From Sphingobacterium sp. SYP-B4668 (GTDB taxonomy: Bacteria; Bacteroidota; Bacteroidia; Sphingobacteriales; Sphingobacteriaceae): 64,000 nt of DNA. The stretch covers positions 1,240,001-1,304,000 of the forward strand of contig NZ_CP115483.1 of assembly GCF_027627455.1 (NCBI RefSeq). The letters are read 5' to 3'. Numbering within the stretch: position 1 is the stretch's first letter; every line of letters starts with the position of its first letter. The notes beneath the pieces were generated by a model that saw nothing but the letters and a program-made list of their open reading frames with translations, did no database searches and was not told the origin of the DNA. This document shows positions 34,834-45,129 of this stretch, in pieces. The translations under genes were made by a program, and so were the position numbers.

Positions 34834-35850
34834 CTAAAAAATATTCACTTCTCGTTCGAGCTGTATTTCAAATTTACTATACACATCGTTCAAAATTGTG
34901 GACGATAGTTCAAAAATCTCTTGACCGGTGGCTTGATTGGCGTTAATCAGGACCAGTGCTTGATTATGCCACACTCCTGCTCCGCCCTGCTTTTTCCCTT
35001 TCCAGCCACACTGCTCAATAAGCCATCCGGCGGCAAGTTTATAACTCTTCTCATCTATCTTATAATGAACAATTTCCGGAAAATCAATTAATAACCGTTG
35101 CAAGGTGGATTTTGGAACAATCGGATTTTTAAAGAAACTGCCTGCATTTCCCACTGTGCTAGGATCAGGAAGTTTTTCGACTCGAATATAGGACACTACC
35201 TCTGCGATATCCTTTATAGTTGGGTGCTGAATTTGGCGGTTCGACAACTCTTTTTCAATAGCTCCATAGCTGGTGTTAATGGTTGCGCTTAAATCGAGCT
35301 TATACGTGACTTCTATAATGATATATCGATTTTTATATTTAGATTTAAAGATACTTTCGCGATACGAGAAATTACAATCGTCCTTGTAAAAAGTAACAAA
35401 TTGACCAGAGGTTGTATCAAAGGCTAGGCAACTATAAAAGACATGCATCAATTCGGTGCCATAGGCTCCAATATTTTGAACTGGAGAGGCACCCACGGTG
35501 CCGGGAATGAGCGCCATGTTTTCAAGCCCTGGGAATTGATGATCAATGCAATACCATACCAGGTCATTCCATACTTCCCCACCTTGGGCTGTTACAAAAG
35601 AATGATTTTGTTGGATAGTATACCCGATGCCTTTCAAGTTAATCTTGATTAGTAATCCAGTGTAGTCTTGTGTGAATAATATATTGCTTCCGCCACCTAA
35701 TACTAGAAAATCTTGCTTAAAAAGGCCTTCATTGAAGAGTTGAGAAAGGTGTTCTCTTTTTGTTATTTCTACAAATTGCTTTGCTTGTACAGCAATTCCA
35801 AATGTGTTGAAGGGTTTTAGTGAGACATTCTCCTGTATCAGGCTCTCCAT
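34834..35850 (-). CDS. murB: UDP-N-acetylenolpyruvoylglucosamine reductase
   Basis: 338 residues. FAD-binding domain with VLGGGSNILF and PGTVGASPVQNIGAYG, and the C-terminal MurB domain with the Ser-containing GNAGSFFKNPIV and a final Glu-rich region. It reduces UDP-GlcNAc-enolpyruvate to UDP-MurNAc with NADPH in peptidoglycan synthesis. Length and motif order fit type I MurB (E. coli-like). Divergent from the TetR gene. Confidence 0.95.
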   Translation of the reverse strand: MESLIQENVSLKPFNTFGIAVQAKQFVEITKREHLSQLFNEGLFKQDFLVLGGGSNILFTQDYTGLLIKINLKGIGYTIQQNHSFVTAQGGEVWNDLVWYCIDHQFPGLENMALIPGTVGASPVQNIGAYGTELMHVFYSCLAFDTTSGQFVTFYKDDCNFSYRESIFKSKYKNRYIIIEVTYKLDLSATINTSYGAIEKELSNRQIQHPTIKDIAEVVSYIRVEKLPDPSTVGNAGSFFKNPIVPKSTLQRLLIDFPEIVHYKIDEKSYKLAAGWLIEQCGWKGKKQGGAGVWHNQALVLINANQATGQEIFELSSTILNDVYSKFEIQLEREVNIF

Positions 35851-35881
35851 TTTTTGACTAAAGTTTTCAAATGTTCAAAAA

Positions 35882-35902
35882 AATCACTAACTTTATCAGT
35901 GA
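35882..35902. promoter_or_regulatory. Candidate TetR operator in the murB-tetR divergent gap
   Basis: ATCACT (35,882-35,887) and AGTGAT (35,897-35,902) form an inverted repeat with a 9-base spacer, 57 bases before the TetR start. A palindrome of this size in a gap next to a TetR gene suggests autoregulation. Confidence 0.45.
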
Positions 35903-35958
35903 TATAAGGTGGTAAATATAGTATAAAGCTTTTATTTAAGAAGAATTAAAAATAAGAA

Positions 35959-36564
35959 ATGGCAAACGCAGATTTGAAGAGAATAAAAATCTTAGAGGCG
36001 GCAACAAGAAGGTTTGCTCACTTTGGGATGTCTAAGACAACGATGGCGGAGATTGCGAAGGATTTGTCCTTTTCCAAAGCGCTTTTATATTATTATTTTC
36101 CGGATAAAAATAGCCTTTATTCGGCCGTCTTTGAGTATGTGATGGACGAAATGATCAATGAGATTGGTGTCTATATAGATAGTTGTGATGATTATGAGAA
36201 GGCTATGATGTTTGCTCTCAATAAACGGATCGAACTAATAAATCGGTATTACAGTTTGTTTGAGCAATCCACTACACTTGTGAAAGAGATGCCAACTGAA
36301 GTCGAAAAGGTAATCAAGGAGTGTTTTGAGAAAGAAGCGCATCTGATAGGTCGAGTATTGCAGATCGGCGTGAACAAAGGTCAATTGATAGTGGATGATT
36401 TGGACGGCACTTCTAAGCTGTTATTGTATTCACTATTCGGTATGCGTATCGGTATTATGAAAGATATGAAATGTATGATTTTCCCAACCAAAGAGGAGTT
36501 TGACTTTATTTTGGATCTTCAAAAGAAAATGGTTAAGATTTTCTTGAATGGGTTAAGAAGTTAG
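35959..36564 (+). CDS. TetR/AcrR-family transcriptional regulator
   Basis: 201 residues. The N-terminal helix-turn-helix is typical: RRFAHFGMSKTTMAEIAKDL, then SKALLYYYFPDKNSLYSAVFE. The C-terminal part is a helical ligand domain with no clear ligand clue. It converges with ypdA (12-base overlap at the ends). Downstream neighbours on the other strand, ypdA and a FUSC membrane protein, might be among its targets. Confidence 0.9.
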   Translation: MANADLKRIKILEAATRRFAHFGMSKTTMAEIAKDLSFSKALLYYYFPDKNSLYSAVFEYVMDEMINEIGVYIDSCDDYEKAMMFALNKRIELINRYYSLFEQSTTLVKEMPTEVEKVIKECFEKEAHLIGRVLQIGVNKGQLIVDDLDGTSKLLLYSLFGMRIGIMKDMKCMIFPTKEEFDFILDLQKKMVKIFLNGLRS

Positions 36565-37545
36565 TTTTTTTGACAGGATATGTGCTACAATTTGGGTGGC
36601 GTGAACTCTTGAGTTCTCGATAAACCATAGATGGGTATTTAATCCGCCGCAAACGACTCCAGCTAGATATATTCCGTTCATATTGGTTTCCATGGTTTCT
36701 AAATCGTGTAAGGGAGTCCTCGGGGATTCATTTGGAATAGATATTCCAATACGGCTTAGAAAGTCAAAGTTAGGTTTGTAGCCCGTCAATGCCAGTACGA
36801 AGTCGTTTTGAATAGTTTGTACGCCATCAGGTGTGGATATTTCTACACTATCATTATTTACTCTGCAGAGGCAGCTGTTGTATAAAACATCTATTTCTTT
36901 GGAAAGAATACGATTTTCAATATCAGGCTTGACCCAATATTTTACTCGAGGACTTATCTCACTTCCGCGGACGACCAAGGTTACCTTCGCACCTTTTCTA
37001 TATGTTTCTAGCGCGGCATCTATTGAAGAGTTGCTAGCTCCCACTACGATCACATTTTGACCTGCGTAGTAATGTGGGTCGTTATAATAGTGTCGCACTT
37101 TACTCAGGTCTTCGCCTGGAATATTCAATAATATGGGATGGTCATAGAATCCCGTAGCAACTATTACGTTAGTGGCAATATATTCCCCTTTGCTAGTCTG
37201 GACTCGATAGCTGCTGCCATTTAGTTCCGGAATTACGTCAGTAACCTCTTCAAACAGCTTTATCCGCAATTCAAATTTCTGTTGAATGCGGCGATAGTAC
37301 TCTAACGCTTCGCTGCGTCGGGGTTTAGAATTTGTAGTGACAAACGGGGTGTCGCCAATCTCTAATCGCTCCGATGAAGAGAAGAACGTCATATTGGTGG
37401 GGTAGTGGTACAGAGAATTGACCAAGCAGCCCTTTTCAATAATAATATAAGAAAGTCCGGCTTTATCTGCTTCGATCCCGCATGCCAAGCCTATCGGCCC
37501 TCCACCGATAATAAGAATATCGAGTTCAACTATTTTTTGCTTCAT
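36553..37545 (-). CDS. ypdA: YpdA-like bacillithiol disulfide reductase (flavoprotein)
   Basis: 330 residues. The FAD-binding GGGPIGLACGIEADKAG is at residues about 14-30 and the NADPH-binding VVGASNSSIDAALE in the middle. No CxxC redox motif of thioredoxin reductases is seen, which fits YpdA/Bdr, the enzyme that reduces oxidised bacillithiol. The C-terminal GVVCGGLNTHLWFIENSR is typical of this family. Its start overlaps the FUSC gene by 20 bases, so the two are probably co-transcribed. Confidence 0.85.
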   Translation of the reverse strand: MKQKIVELDILIIGGGPIGLACGIEADKAGLSYIIIEKGCLVNSLYHYPTNMTFFSSSERLEIGDTPFVTTNSKPRRSEALEYYRRIQQKFELRIKLFEEVTDVIPELNGSSYRVQTSKGEYIATNVIVATGFYDHPILLNIPGEDLSKVRHYYNDPHYYAGQNVIVVGASNSSIDAALETYRKGAKVTLVVRGSEISPRVKYWVKPDIENRILSKEIDVLYNSCLCRVNNDSVEISTPDGVQTIQNDFVLALTGYKPNFDFLSRIGISIPNESPRTPLHDLETMETNMNGIYLAGVVCGGLNTHLWFIENSRVHATQIVAHILSKKLTS

Positions 37546-39724
37546 TCTCTAGCGCTTCCAATTTGGATTGTTTTTCGACATCGATGATTTGCATGACCGA
37601 TTTTTGTAAATCTGAGGAAATTTTATTCAAAAACTGTAATTGCTCTGTAATTAATTTTGACTCTTCGGACTCATTGTTGTCATTTGTTTCCTTAGGTAAT
37701 GTGTATTTAATTGCAAAAAATGGATGTTGTTCGTGCTCATCCTCTAAAGCTGCGATTAGTTGTTCAAGGCTGTTTAGCGTTTTCTTTACCAGTCGGAGAT
37801 GTTCATTGTTCAATTCCGAAGAGTTAGCTTCCCACACTCTTCTGGTCAGTGTGGCCGAGTACGAGGACAGTATATGGTTGAAGATGACAAATCTATTCAG
37901 CTCCTTTGTATTTTTTTGTTTCCATTTAGGCTCGGTAAGCATTCGTTGAAAAGTGGAGCCCATATTGGCAGTAGCGATGTATACATCTTTTCTAGCCAGT
38001 TTGAATTCCGTGACGGTCGGTTTTTCTCCCGAAATGATTTTGATGATTTGTGCGATGTAATTATAATTGGCCATAAGCAATTTTCGCATATTTCCCTTGA
38101 CCTGTGTGCTTTCCCAATTTGGCAGAATGACGTAGCTCGAGACGAAGGCCAGCATCCCTCCTAAAAAAGTATCAATAATTCGACTTTGAGCCATTTCCAA
38201 TGTATTCATTCCATTAAAGCTTAAGAGAATCAATACATAAGGGGTCATAAACATTACGGCGACGATATAGTTAATCCTAAATAGGCTATAGGCCGTAAGA
38301 AAGAAAAATACCAACAATATAAATCGGGTGGTTTCGTCCTGTATGGTAACCAGGATAATTGTTCCGATAATTCCACCTACAATGGTCCCGATCAAACGTT
38401 GTAAGTTTCGCTCCTTAGTAAGACCAAAACCCGGTTTTAGGATCACCATTATTGTCAACATGACCCAATAGCTGTTGAATTGACCAAAACCTAGTAATTT
38501 AGTCAAAAGGTAGCCGAATGTCATGACAATGGACATTCGTATGGCATGTCTGAATATCGTAGACTTCAGATTTAAATTTTCTTCAAATTGGCTCCAATCT
38601 AAGTTGACCTTATTGACAAATTTTTCGGCATTGTCAACATCTTCTTTCTTGATGTCTTTGGCAGATAAGAGACTCAAATTGTATATCCTATCCAGCTGGG
38701 CTACAATATTCCGAAGGTTGATCACCACCTTTTTTAGAGCGATAGTATTATACTGGTATTCCTTTTCAATCTTATCAATGGATTGGACTAAGCTATCGAT
38801 GTCATTGTTGAAATTGTAGAGCGGTTTCGGAATTTTATTGGCATTAAGCTGATAAGCCAAGTGGTCTAGTTCATTGGTTACTTTTAATATCGTGAATTTG
38901 AAACGGTTCAAGATGCCGGTATGGCCAAATTTTTCGCTGACGGCATCGTAATCGTAATGAGTCGCCATGCTTTGTTCAAATAAATCTACGATGTCGGAAA
39001 ATATCAACGTTAGGTATCGTCCTGTCTTTGTAGTGTCCTTGATTGAACGCTTACTCTGAAAGAGATGATCTCTTACATTTTCTTGGTGCTCATGGACTTG
39101 AATTTGCTGGTCGATGAGTTTTAGATAGTTGGCATCATTGTCAATTTTTATGTCATAAAAATTGGCCTTAATTCTAAGATATTCCGCGACCTTACGGATT
39201 GTTTCGGCAAGTTCTTGTTGGGCTAATCGATACGGACGTACTTGTGTAAAGGATAGGCTTATGATGATATACCAAGCCGCACCGAGGATAAAGTAAAAGA
39301 GGTTTGTAGCAAATTGTTGAAATGACTCTGTTGCATCTATATGAATAAGGAGCATCAGTATGCCCATTAACCCAATATTGGCCGCTCGGGAATTGAAGAC
39401 TGCGAGCATCGAGTTTAAAAAGCAGAGGGATGCAATAGCTATAGCAGTGAATAATATAGAGCCACCCGCGAGGTAGACGACAATATAGGTAAATACAGTT
39501 ATTCCTAAGCAAGCAAACATTCCATAGCGGCGATGGGCTGGAGCTCCTGGTGTATCGGACAATCCAATCAGTAATGCCCCCAAAGAAATAAGAGTGCCAG
39601 TTTGAAACACTCCCAAAATGGCACATACCACAATAGGCACAATACAGCCTATTGTAATCCGTAGACCATCTGCAAAATATTGACCGTTAAGGAAATGTTT
39701 GATTTCCTGTATAATTTTCTTCAT
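37526..39724 (-). CDS. FUSC-family inner membrane protein (YccS/YhfK-like)
   Basis: 732 residues. Two blocks of membrane helices (about residues 20-160 and 395-530) each precede a cytoplasmic helical segment, the repeat layout of FUSC/YccS proteins, which relate to aromatic-acid exporters and fusaric-acid resistance. No substrate can be named. The last 20 bases overlap ypdA. The gene is upstream in this two-gene unit. Confidence 0.85.
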   Translation of the reverse strand: MKKIIQEIKHFLNGQYFADGLRITIGCIVPIVVCAILGVFQTGTLISLGALLIGLSDTPGAPAHRRYGMFACLGITVFTYIVVYLAGGSILFTAIAIASLCFLNSMLAVFNSRAANIGLMGILMLLIHIDATESFQQFATNLFYFILGAAWYIIISLSFTQVRPYRLAQQELAETIRKVAEYLRIKANFYDIKIDNDANYLKLIDQQIQVHEHQENVRDHLFQSKRSIKDTTKTGRYLTLIFSDIVDLFEQSMATHYDYDAVSEKFGHTGILNRFKFTILKVTNELDHLAYQLNANKIPKPLYNFNNDIDSLVQSIDKIEKEYQYNTIALKKVVINLRNIVAQLDRIYNLSLLSAKDIKKEDVDNAEKFVNKVNLDWSQFEENLNLKSTIFRHAIRMSIVMTFGYLLTKLLGFGQFNSYWVMLTIMVILKPGFGLTKERNLQRLIGTIVGGIIGTIILVTIQDETTRFILLVFFFLTAYSLFRINYIVAVMFMTPYVLILLSFNGMNTLEMAQSRIIDTFLGGMLAFVSSYVILPNWESTQVKGNMRKLLMANYNYIAQIIKIISGEKPTVTEFKLARKDVYIATANMGSTFQRMLTEPKWKQKNTKELNRFVIFNHILSSYSATLTRRVWEANSSELNNEHLRLVKKTLNSLEQLIAALEDEHEQHPFFAIKYTLPKETNDNNESEESKLITEQLQFLNKISSDLQKSVMQIIDVEKQSKLEALENEAKNS

Positions 39725-39882
39725 AATCTATACCATGCAAAGATACAGATAGATTTAGGATAAGCGATTGACCTTGTTAATAAAACCTTCTCTAAATTAT
39801 ATACGACGTATGTGGAGACAAGATACAGGTAGTCGAAGACACCGAAACCTGTACAGCACCTTCGTAACCTTTGCGCTTGTTG

Positions 39883-40296
39883 TTATACTGCTGTAACAGT
39901 AACGTTTACGTTTCCTCGAGTTGCCTTAGAGTATGGACATACTTTGTGGGCCTTATTTGCAAGGGCTTGTGCTTCCTCTTTGGATAGAGAGGGGACGTGT
40001 ATCTCGAGGGCTGCCGATATAAAGAAGGAGTTGTCTTCTTCATTGAAGGAGACTTTCGCCGTCACGGTAGCATCTTGGAGTATTATGTTATCTTTTTTTC
40101 CAACGGCTCCCATAGCTCCCAAAAAACAAGAGCTCCAAGCTGCGGCAAATAACTGTTCGGGGTTAGTTGCACCACCCTTTCCTCCCATAGCCTCGGGCTT
40201 GTGTACTTCGAAATCTAGGATGCCATCTGAAGATTTAATGGCGCCGTCACGACCTCCAATTGCTGTTACTTCTGCAGTATATAGTATTTTGTCCAT
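39883..40296 (-). CDS. ohr: Organic hydroperoxide resistance protein (Ohr/OsmC)
   Basis: 137 residues from the ATG at 40,296 (MDKILYTAEV); an upstream in-frame ATG at 40,329 would add 11 hydrophobic residues atypical for the family. The peroxidatic Cys lies in AAWSSCFLGAM and the resolving Cys in HKVCPYSKATRGNV. It detoxifies organic peroxides with lipoyl-type thiols. No OhrR/MarR gene is adjacent. Confidence 0.93.
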   Translation of the reverse strand: MDKILYTAEVTAIGGRDGAIKSSDGILDFEVHKPEAMGGKGGATNPEQLFAAAWSSCFLGAMGAVGKKDNIILQDATVTAKVSFNEEDNSFFISAALEIHVPSLSKEEAQALANKAHKVCPYSKATRGNVNVTVTAV

Positions 40297-40419
40297 TATT
40301 ACGTAGTTTGGTATATATAATAACAACAAATTCTAAAGATTGTTGTTGATGATTTTTTAAAATTTGCACTGTTTGTGTTGAAAGTTGGTATTATAATTAA
40401 TGTTTTGATATAAAAAATG

Positions 40420-40427
40420 TATATTTG
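40420..40427 (+). promoter_or_regulatory. Candidate -7 promoter element of ppc
   Basis: TATATTTG, exact TAnnTTTG match, 68 bases before the ppc start. A TTTG box lies upstream but at an unusually short spacing of 12 bases, so only the -7 element is called. Confidence 0.45.
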
Positions 40428-40494
40428 GTTTTCTGAGGCTGAATCAACTTATATAAAACAAACAAAACACCCAGCCTCGTGTTAATTCAAAAGC

Positions 40495-43071
40495 ATGAAA
40501 TTAAGTCAAAAAGAAGCCGCCTTTCAAAACGAGGTGTTGACCCGTTTTGAACTTTTCAAAAGTTTATTTCTAACCTTGCCTTTCCAGCGGGTCAAGCATA
40601 CGGGTACGTTACTACCATTCTTCACTACGCACTGTGAAAAAGGAGTAGAGGAACACCTCTCTCCAGAAGAGATTATTGATAGCTTCTTCGGGCAATATGA
40701 GCAGTATGTTCAGGAAGAAGATCGTATGGATTTACTTTTCCGTATCGTCCAATATGTAGAAAGACAAGTGGTGTTATTCGATGCCGTTGAAGATTCGTCA
40801 TTTCAGTCTATTGGTCACTCCGATGAGACAGGTTCTTTGGAGCCACTCTTCCGCCAGACACAAACGAATAATAAGCTCCGAAAGCAAATTGTCGATAAGT
40901 TAAAGGATTTTTCGGTTCGTTTGGTATTGACGGCCCACCCAACACAGTTTTATCCTGGTGCCGTTCTTTCCATTATCAATGATTTGATAGAGGCCATAAA
41001 AGAGAACGATATCAATAATATCCATCTTTTGCTCCAGCAACTCGGAAAGACGCCCTTTATTAATAAGGAACGCCCAACACCAGTCGATGAGGCAGCTAGT
41101 CTAGCTTGGTTTTTAGAAAATGTTTTCTATAAAGTTGCTTCTGAAATCCAACACACGATAGACAATGAATTAGAAGTGCCTACCGAAGATGTCAAGCAGC
41201 TTATTGAGCTTGGATTCTGGCCAGGAGGCGACCGTGACGGGAATCCTAACGTGACAGTAGAAAGTACAAAAAAGGTGGCAACCATGTTACGGACTATCCT
41301 TTTTAGATGTTATTATCGTGATTTTCGTATTATCAGACGAAGGATTACTTTCAGAGGGGTTGAACAATATATGGATGAACTCCAAGAATTATTTTATAAT
41401 AATAGCTTCAATCCCATTGAAAATCCAAAGGACGAGACTGCGCGAATATTGTCAAATTTAAAATCTATTGAGCGCGTATTGATTGAAAACCATAATAGTC
41501 TCTTTATAGACGTTGTGGAAGATCTTATTCGGAAAGTGATCACATTTGGATGTTATTTCACGACCTTGGATATCCGTCAGGACAGTCGTGTCTTGCGTGA
41601 TACCCTGACATACCTGATTGATTCCAATCAGGAGCTGACTAATCAACCTACAGACTTTGAAAGTTTGGATGAAAAAGAGAAGCTAAAGAAATTTCCGTTT
41701 TCTGAATTAAACCTAGTAGTTGGTGAAGATGCTCCTGCACTGGTTAAAGATACTTTGGAAGTGATACCCTTGCTTAAGAGTGTTCAACAGTCAGGTAGCG
41801 AGAGAGCTGCACAACGGTTTATTATCAGTAATTGTCAGCAAGCCTCAGATATTCTAGGTTTGATGCAATTGTTCTTATGGTCAGGTTGGCAGAAAGAATC
41901 GTTGACCATTGATTTTGTGCCTTTATTTGAAACCGTGGATGATTTGGTACGCGCTGCTGACGTGATGAAAAGTCTTTACACACATCGGGATTATGTGAAG
42001 CATTTGAAGTCAAGGGGGAATAAGCAGACCATCATGTTAGGGTTTTCGGACAGCACAAAAGACGGAGGCTATTTAATGGCCAATTGGTCTATCTACAAAG
42101 CCAAGATGGAATTGACCGCAATCGCACGCGAGTACGATGTTGATTTGGTATTCTTTGATGGGCGGGGTGGACCTCCAGCTAGGGGCGGGGGCAAGACCCA
42201 ACGTTTCTATGCTTCTATGGGGCGTGATATCGAGAATAAGCATATTCAATTGACTATTCAAGGACAGACCATCAGTAGCCAGTACGGATCAATAGATGCT
42301 GCAAAGTATAATATTGAACAATTGCTTCATGCTGGGATTATTTCGGAAATCAACCAAAATGATGGCGACACACTAACGGCAAAGCAGAAAGATGTCATCG
42401 ACCAGATGGCCGAAGTCAGTTATGAAAAATTCATGTCATTACGTAAAGACCCATTGTTCTTAAATTATTTAGAGAATCTGAGTCCATTAAAGGCTTTATC
42501 TACTATAAATATCAGTAGTCGTCCTGTCAAACGAAATACAGATAAGGAACTACGGTTGGAGGATTTGAGAGCGATTAGCTTTGTGACCTCTTGGAGTCAA
42601 TTGAAACAAAATATTCCTGGGTTTTATGGCGTAGGTTCGGCATTGCAATTTGCAGAGGAAAACAATCTATGGTCATACGTTCGAAATCTGTATGAGCATT
42701 CAGGTATGTTTAATACGATTATTGACAACTGTATGATGTCGATGACTAAGTCAAATTTTGACATTACATCTTACATGCAGTATGATGAAAAGTATGGTAC
42801 TTTTTGGAAGATGCTCCATGATGAATTTCAGCTCACCAAAAAATATGTACTTAAGCTTAGTAATACGAAGAAATTGATGGAAAATTATCCAGTGGAGCGA
42901 GAGTCTATCCTGGCGCGCGAGAAAATAATTTTGCCATTGCTCACTATTCAGCACTATGCGATTCGTAAACAAAAAAATCTAAGTTTAGAGGATCCGCAGT
43001 ATGATGTCTACTCGAAGCTAATTGCAAGGACCATATACGGAGTTGTAAATGCAGGACGTAATTTAGCGTAG
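40495..43071 (+). CDS. ppc: Phosphoenolpyruvate carboxylase
   Basis: 858 residues, near full length for the family. Catalytic His motif VLTAHPTQFYPG, GGDRDGNPNVT, Lys-containing GFSDSTKDGGYLMANW and the Gly-rich FFDGRGGPPARGGGKTQRF loop are all present. It carboxylates PEP to oxaloacetate to refill the TCA cycle. The GPPARGGGKTQ loop differs from the enterobacterial version but looks like the Bacteroidetes type. Confidence 0.95.
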   Translation: MKLSQKEAAFQNEVLTRFELFKSLFLTLPFQRVKHTGTLLPFFTTHCEKGVEEHLSPEEIIDSFFGQYEQYVQEEDRMDLLFRIVQYVERQVVLFDAVEDSSFQSIGHSDETGSLEPLFRQTQTNNKLRKQIVDKLKDFSVRLVLTAHPTQFYPGAVLSIINDLIEAIKENDINNIHLLLQQLGKTPFINKERPTPVDEAASLAWFLENVFYKVASEIQHTIDNELEVPTEDVKQLIELGFWPGGDRDGNPNVTVESTKKVATMLRTILFRCYYRDFRIIRRRITFRGVEQYMDELQELFYNNSFNPIENPKDETARILSNLKSIERVLIENHNSLFIDVVEDLIRKVITFGCYFTTLDIRQDSRVLRDTLTYLIDSNQELTNQPTDFESLDEKEKLKKFPFSELNLVVGEDAPALVKDTLEVIPLLKSVQQSGSERAAQRFIISNCQQASDILGLMQLFLWSGWQKESLTIDFVPLFETVDDLVRAADVMKSLYTHRDYVKHLKSRGNKQTIMLGFSDSTKDGGYLMANWSIYKAKMELTAIAREYDVDLVFFDGRGGPPARGGGKTQRFYASMGRDIENKHIQLTIQGQTISSQYGSIDAAKYNIEQLLHAGIISEINQNDGDTLTAKQKDVIDQMAEVSYEKFMSLRKDPLFLNYLENLSPLKALSTINISSRPVKRNTDKELRLEDLRAISFVTSWSQLKQNIPGFYGVGSALQFAEENNLWSYVRNLYEHSGMFNTIIDNCMMSMTKSNFDITSYMQYDEKYGTFWKMLHDEFQLTKKYVLKLSNTKKLMENYPVERESILAREKIILPLLTIQHYAIRKQKNLSLEDPQYDVYSKLIARTIYGVVNAGRNLA

Positions 43072-43279
43072 CAAGAAGAGTAGGGAAATTAGTATATTAT
43101 TTATATTTTTGTCCGTAATTAGAAGAAAACGAGGTATCCAGCGAAAACGTAGCGATGCGACACGATTGGCATATCACAAATAAATTATATAGGTATGAAA
43201 TATCTATTTAGCCTAATCTGCACAAAAGTGATGGATGTAGTTTAGATATTTCGTATGACAATTGAAGAATAAATTATAT
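43072..43279. other. Intergenic region between ppc and the lipoprotein gene
   Basis: About 210 AT-rich bases. No gene, hairpin with T-tract or TAnnTTTG element was recognised. Confidence 0.5.
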
Positions 43280-43285
43280 ATGTAT

Positions 43286-43858
43286 ATGAAACTTAATACT
43301 TTACTTGCAGCTGCAGTTATCGGTGGAAGCTTTTTATTTGCTTCTTGTAATAATAAAACAGCTGAACAGAATCAGCTCAAGTACACGCACACTTCACTGG
43401 TTGATGGAGATGGTTATCATTTTTTTCAGACTGTAGGTCAAAAGGTACCCTATGAGTTAGCTTATGCAGACTATGCCGCTTCTGTTTCATCCGATGCAAA
43501 GGTTAAAGCTTTAGCCGTCAAGATAAAAGAAGTATACAGTGCTTTGATTCCGCAATTGGACAGTGCTGCTACAGCGGTTCATGTAGACTTTCCAATTAGA
43601 GGTGCAGAGGCGTTTGCCGTCCCTGGACAACAAGGCCCTACTGCTGATAGTGCCGTGTCAACTGTTGCTACAACCTATTCGGATGCTGCCTTTTTAGCAC
43701 ATGTGCAACACGAGCAGACTTTGATTAAAGAACAGTTTGGACGTGTATCTAGAAATACAAACGTGATTTTGCAAAAATTAGCGAAAGACAATGAAAAGGC
43801 TTTGGAAGAAGTATATACTTTGTCTGGTGTCAAAAATGATGAGCACGCACATCATTAA
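43286..43858 (+). CDS. DUF4142-like lipoprotein
   Basis: 190 residues from ATG 43,286 (MKLNTLL); an ATG 6 bases upstream or a TTG at 43,262 are alternatives. The lipobox FASC-N gives an N-terminal lipoprotein. The body is helical with VPYELAYADYAASVSSDAKVKALA (in two parts), FLAHVQHEQTLIKE and a His-rich C-terminus DEHAHH. The pattern resembles DUF4142 proteins, which are helical exported ferritin-like domains of unknown function. The terminal His cluster could bind metal. Confidence 0.75.
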   Translation: MKLNTLLAAAVIGGSFLFASCNNKTAEQNQLKYTHTSLVDGDGYHFFQTVGQKVPYELAYADYAASVSSDAKVKALAVKIKEVYSALIPQLDSAATAVHVDFPIRGAEAFAVPGQQGPTADSAVSTVATTYSDAAFLAHVQHEQTLIKEQFGRVSRNTNVILQKLAKDNEKALEEVYTLSGVKNDEHAHH

Positions 43859-43875
43859 TCAATAAAATCTACTGA

Positions 43876-44898
43876 ATGGCTGTAAAACAGATTATTACAG
43901 GTTTAATGTCGTATGGAATGTCCGGAAGGGTATTCCATGCGCCGTTTATAGTGGGAAATGAAGGCTTTCAATTGAAGGCAGTTGTGGAGCGTACAAGCAA
44001 GCAAATACATCTTCAATATCCAGAAGTTGTCAGTTATTCCAGTATTCAAGAACTATTGGATGATGATGAAATCGAGTTAGTTATTGTCAACACGCCAAAT
44101 GACACTCATGTAGAGTTTGCTACGATGGCTTTACAAGCTGGTAAGCATGTATTGATTGAGAAACCATTTGCTCCCACTGCTGAGCAAGCCAAAGGATTGT
44201 TTGATCTGGGACGTAAGATGAACCGATTGGTATTACCTTATCACAATCGTAGATTTGATTCAGACTTCCAATCATTGGTTGAAATTCTCCAGACCGGTAG
44301 GGTAGGGAAGCCCGTAGAACTCCATCTTCGTTTCGATCGTTTCAAGCCGGAAATTGGAGTCAAGATATTTAAGGAAACCAAGCGCCCTGCGAGTGGCATT
44401 TTATATGACCTAGGTTCACATTTGTTGGACCAAACCATTTCAATTTTTGGTAGACCAAAGTCGGTTACCAAAATATTGACTAAAAATCGTACCCACACCC
44501 AAGTGGATGATTATGCCAGCATTGTACTGAGTTACCCGCGCGGACTAAGTGTATTCATTACTGTAAGCCTGTTGGCTGCCAATCCCCAAAAGAGCTTTGT
44601 CTTGCATGGCACAAAAGGGTCATTTGTAAAAAATAGAACCGATATTCAAGAGCAGCAGTTGTTGAATGGGATGACACCTCTCACGGATGATTATGGTAGA
44701 GAGGCAGAAGGTCAAGAGGGCATTCTTACTGAAGTCCAAGAAGATGGGCTTCTTGTCAGCGAGGCCATTGCAGCATCCAAGGGTGACTATATGCATCTAT
44801 TTGATGCTGTTTTTGCTGCGATACGCCATAATCAACCCTATTTTGTGTCTGAAGATCAGATTTTGTGGCAATTGGAGATTTTAGAACCCTCTCGTTAA
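43876..44898 (+). CDS. Gfo/Idh/MocA-family oxidoreductase
   Basis: 340 residues. N-terminal Rossmann domain (GLMSYGMSGRVFHAPFI, near residue 8), the EKPF motif (about residues 95-98) with the conserved Lys, and a C-terminal beta-sheet domain. The GRVFHAPF signature is shared with YdgJ/YhhX-like oxidoreductases acting on sugars or inositols; the substrate is unclear. It follows the lipoprotein by 17 bases. Confidence 0.92.
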   Translation: MAVKQIITGLMSYGMSGRVFHAPFIVGNEGFQLKAVVERTSKQIHLQYPEVVSYSSIQELLDDDEIELVIVNTPNDTHVEFATMALQAGKHVLIEKPFAPTAEQAKGLFDLGRKMNRLVLPYHNRRFDSDFQSLVEILQTGRVGKPVELHLRFDRFKPEIGVKIFKETKRPASGILYDLGSHLLDQTISIFGRPKSVTKILTKNRTHTQVDDYASIVLSYPRGLSVFITVSLLAANPQKSFVLHGTKGSFVKNRTDIQEQQLLNGMTPLTDDYGREAEGQEGILTEVQEDGLLVSEAIAASKGDYMHLFDAVFAAIRHNQPYFVSEDQILWQLEILEPSR

Positions 44899-45129
44899 TA
44901 AGTAAATGAAATATCTACATAAACTCGGGGTGTCCAAATACGGATAATCCCGAAGTAGCATGAGTACTATTTATCATGGACCACTACGAATGATATGATG
45001 GTATTATTCTATCTGACGGATAAAAATCAAATTCTATATGAATTAAGGATTGATTAACCATTTATTTACATTTAATTCACATCAAATCTTTAATATTGAT
45101 TTTTAATATATTAAATTAGTGAATATATC

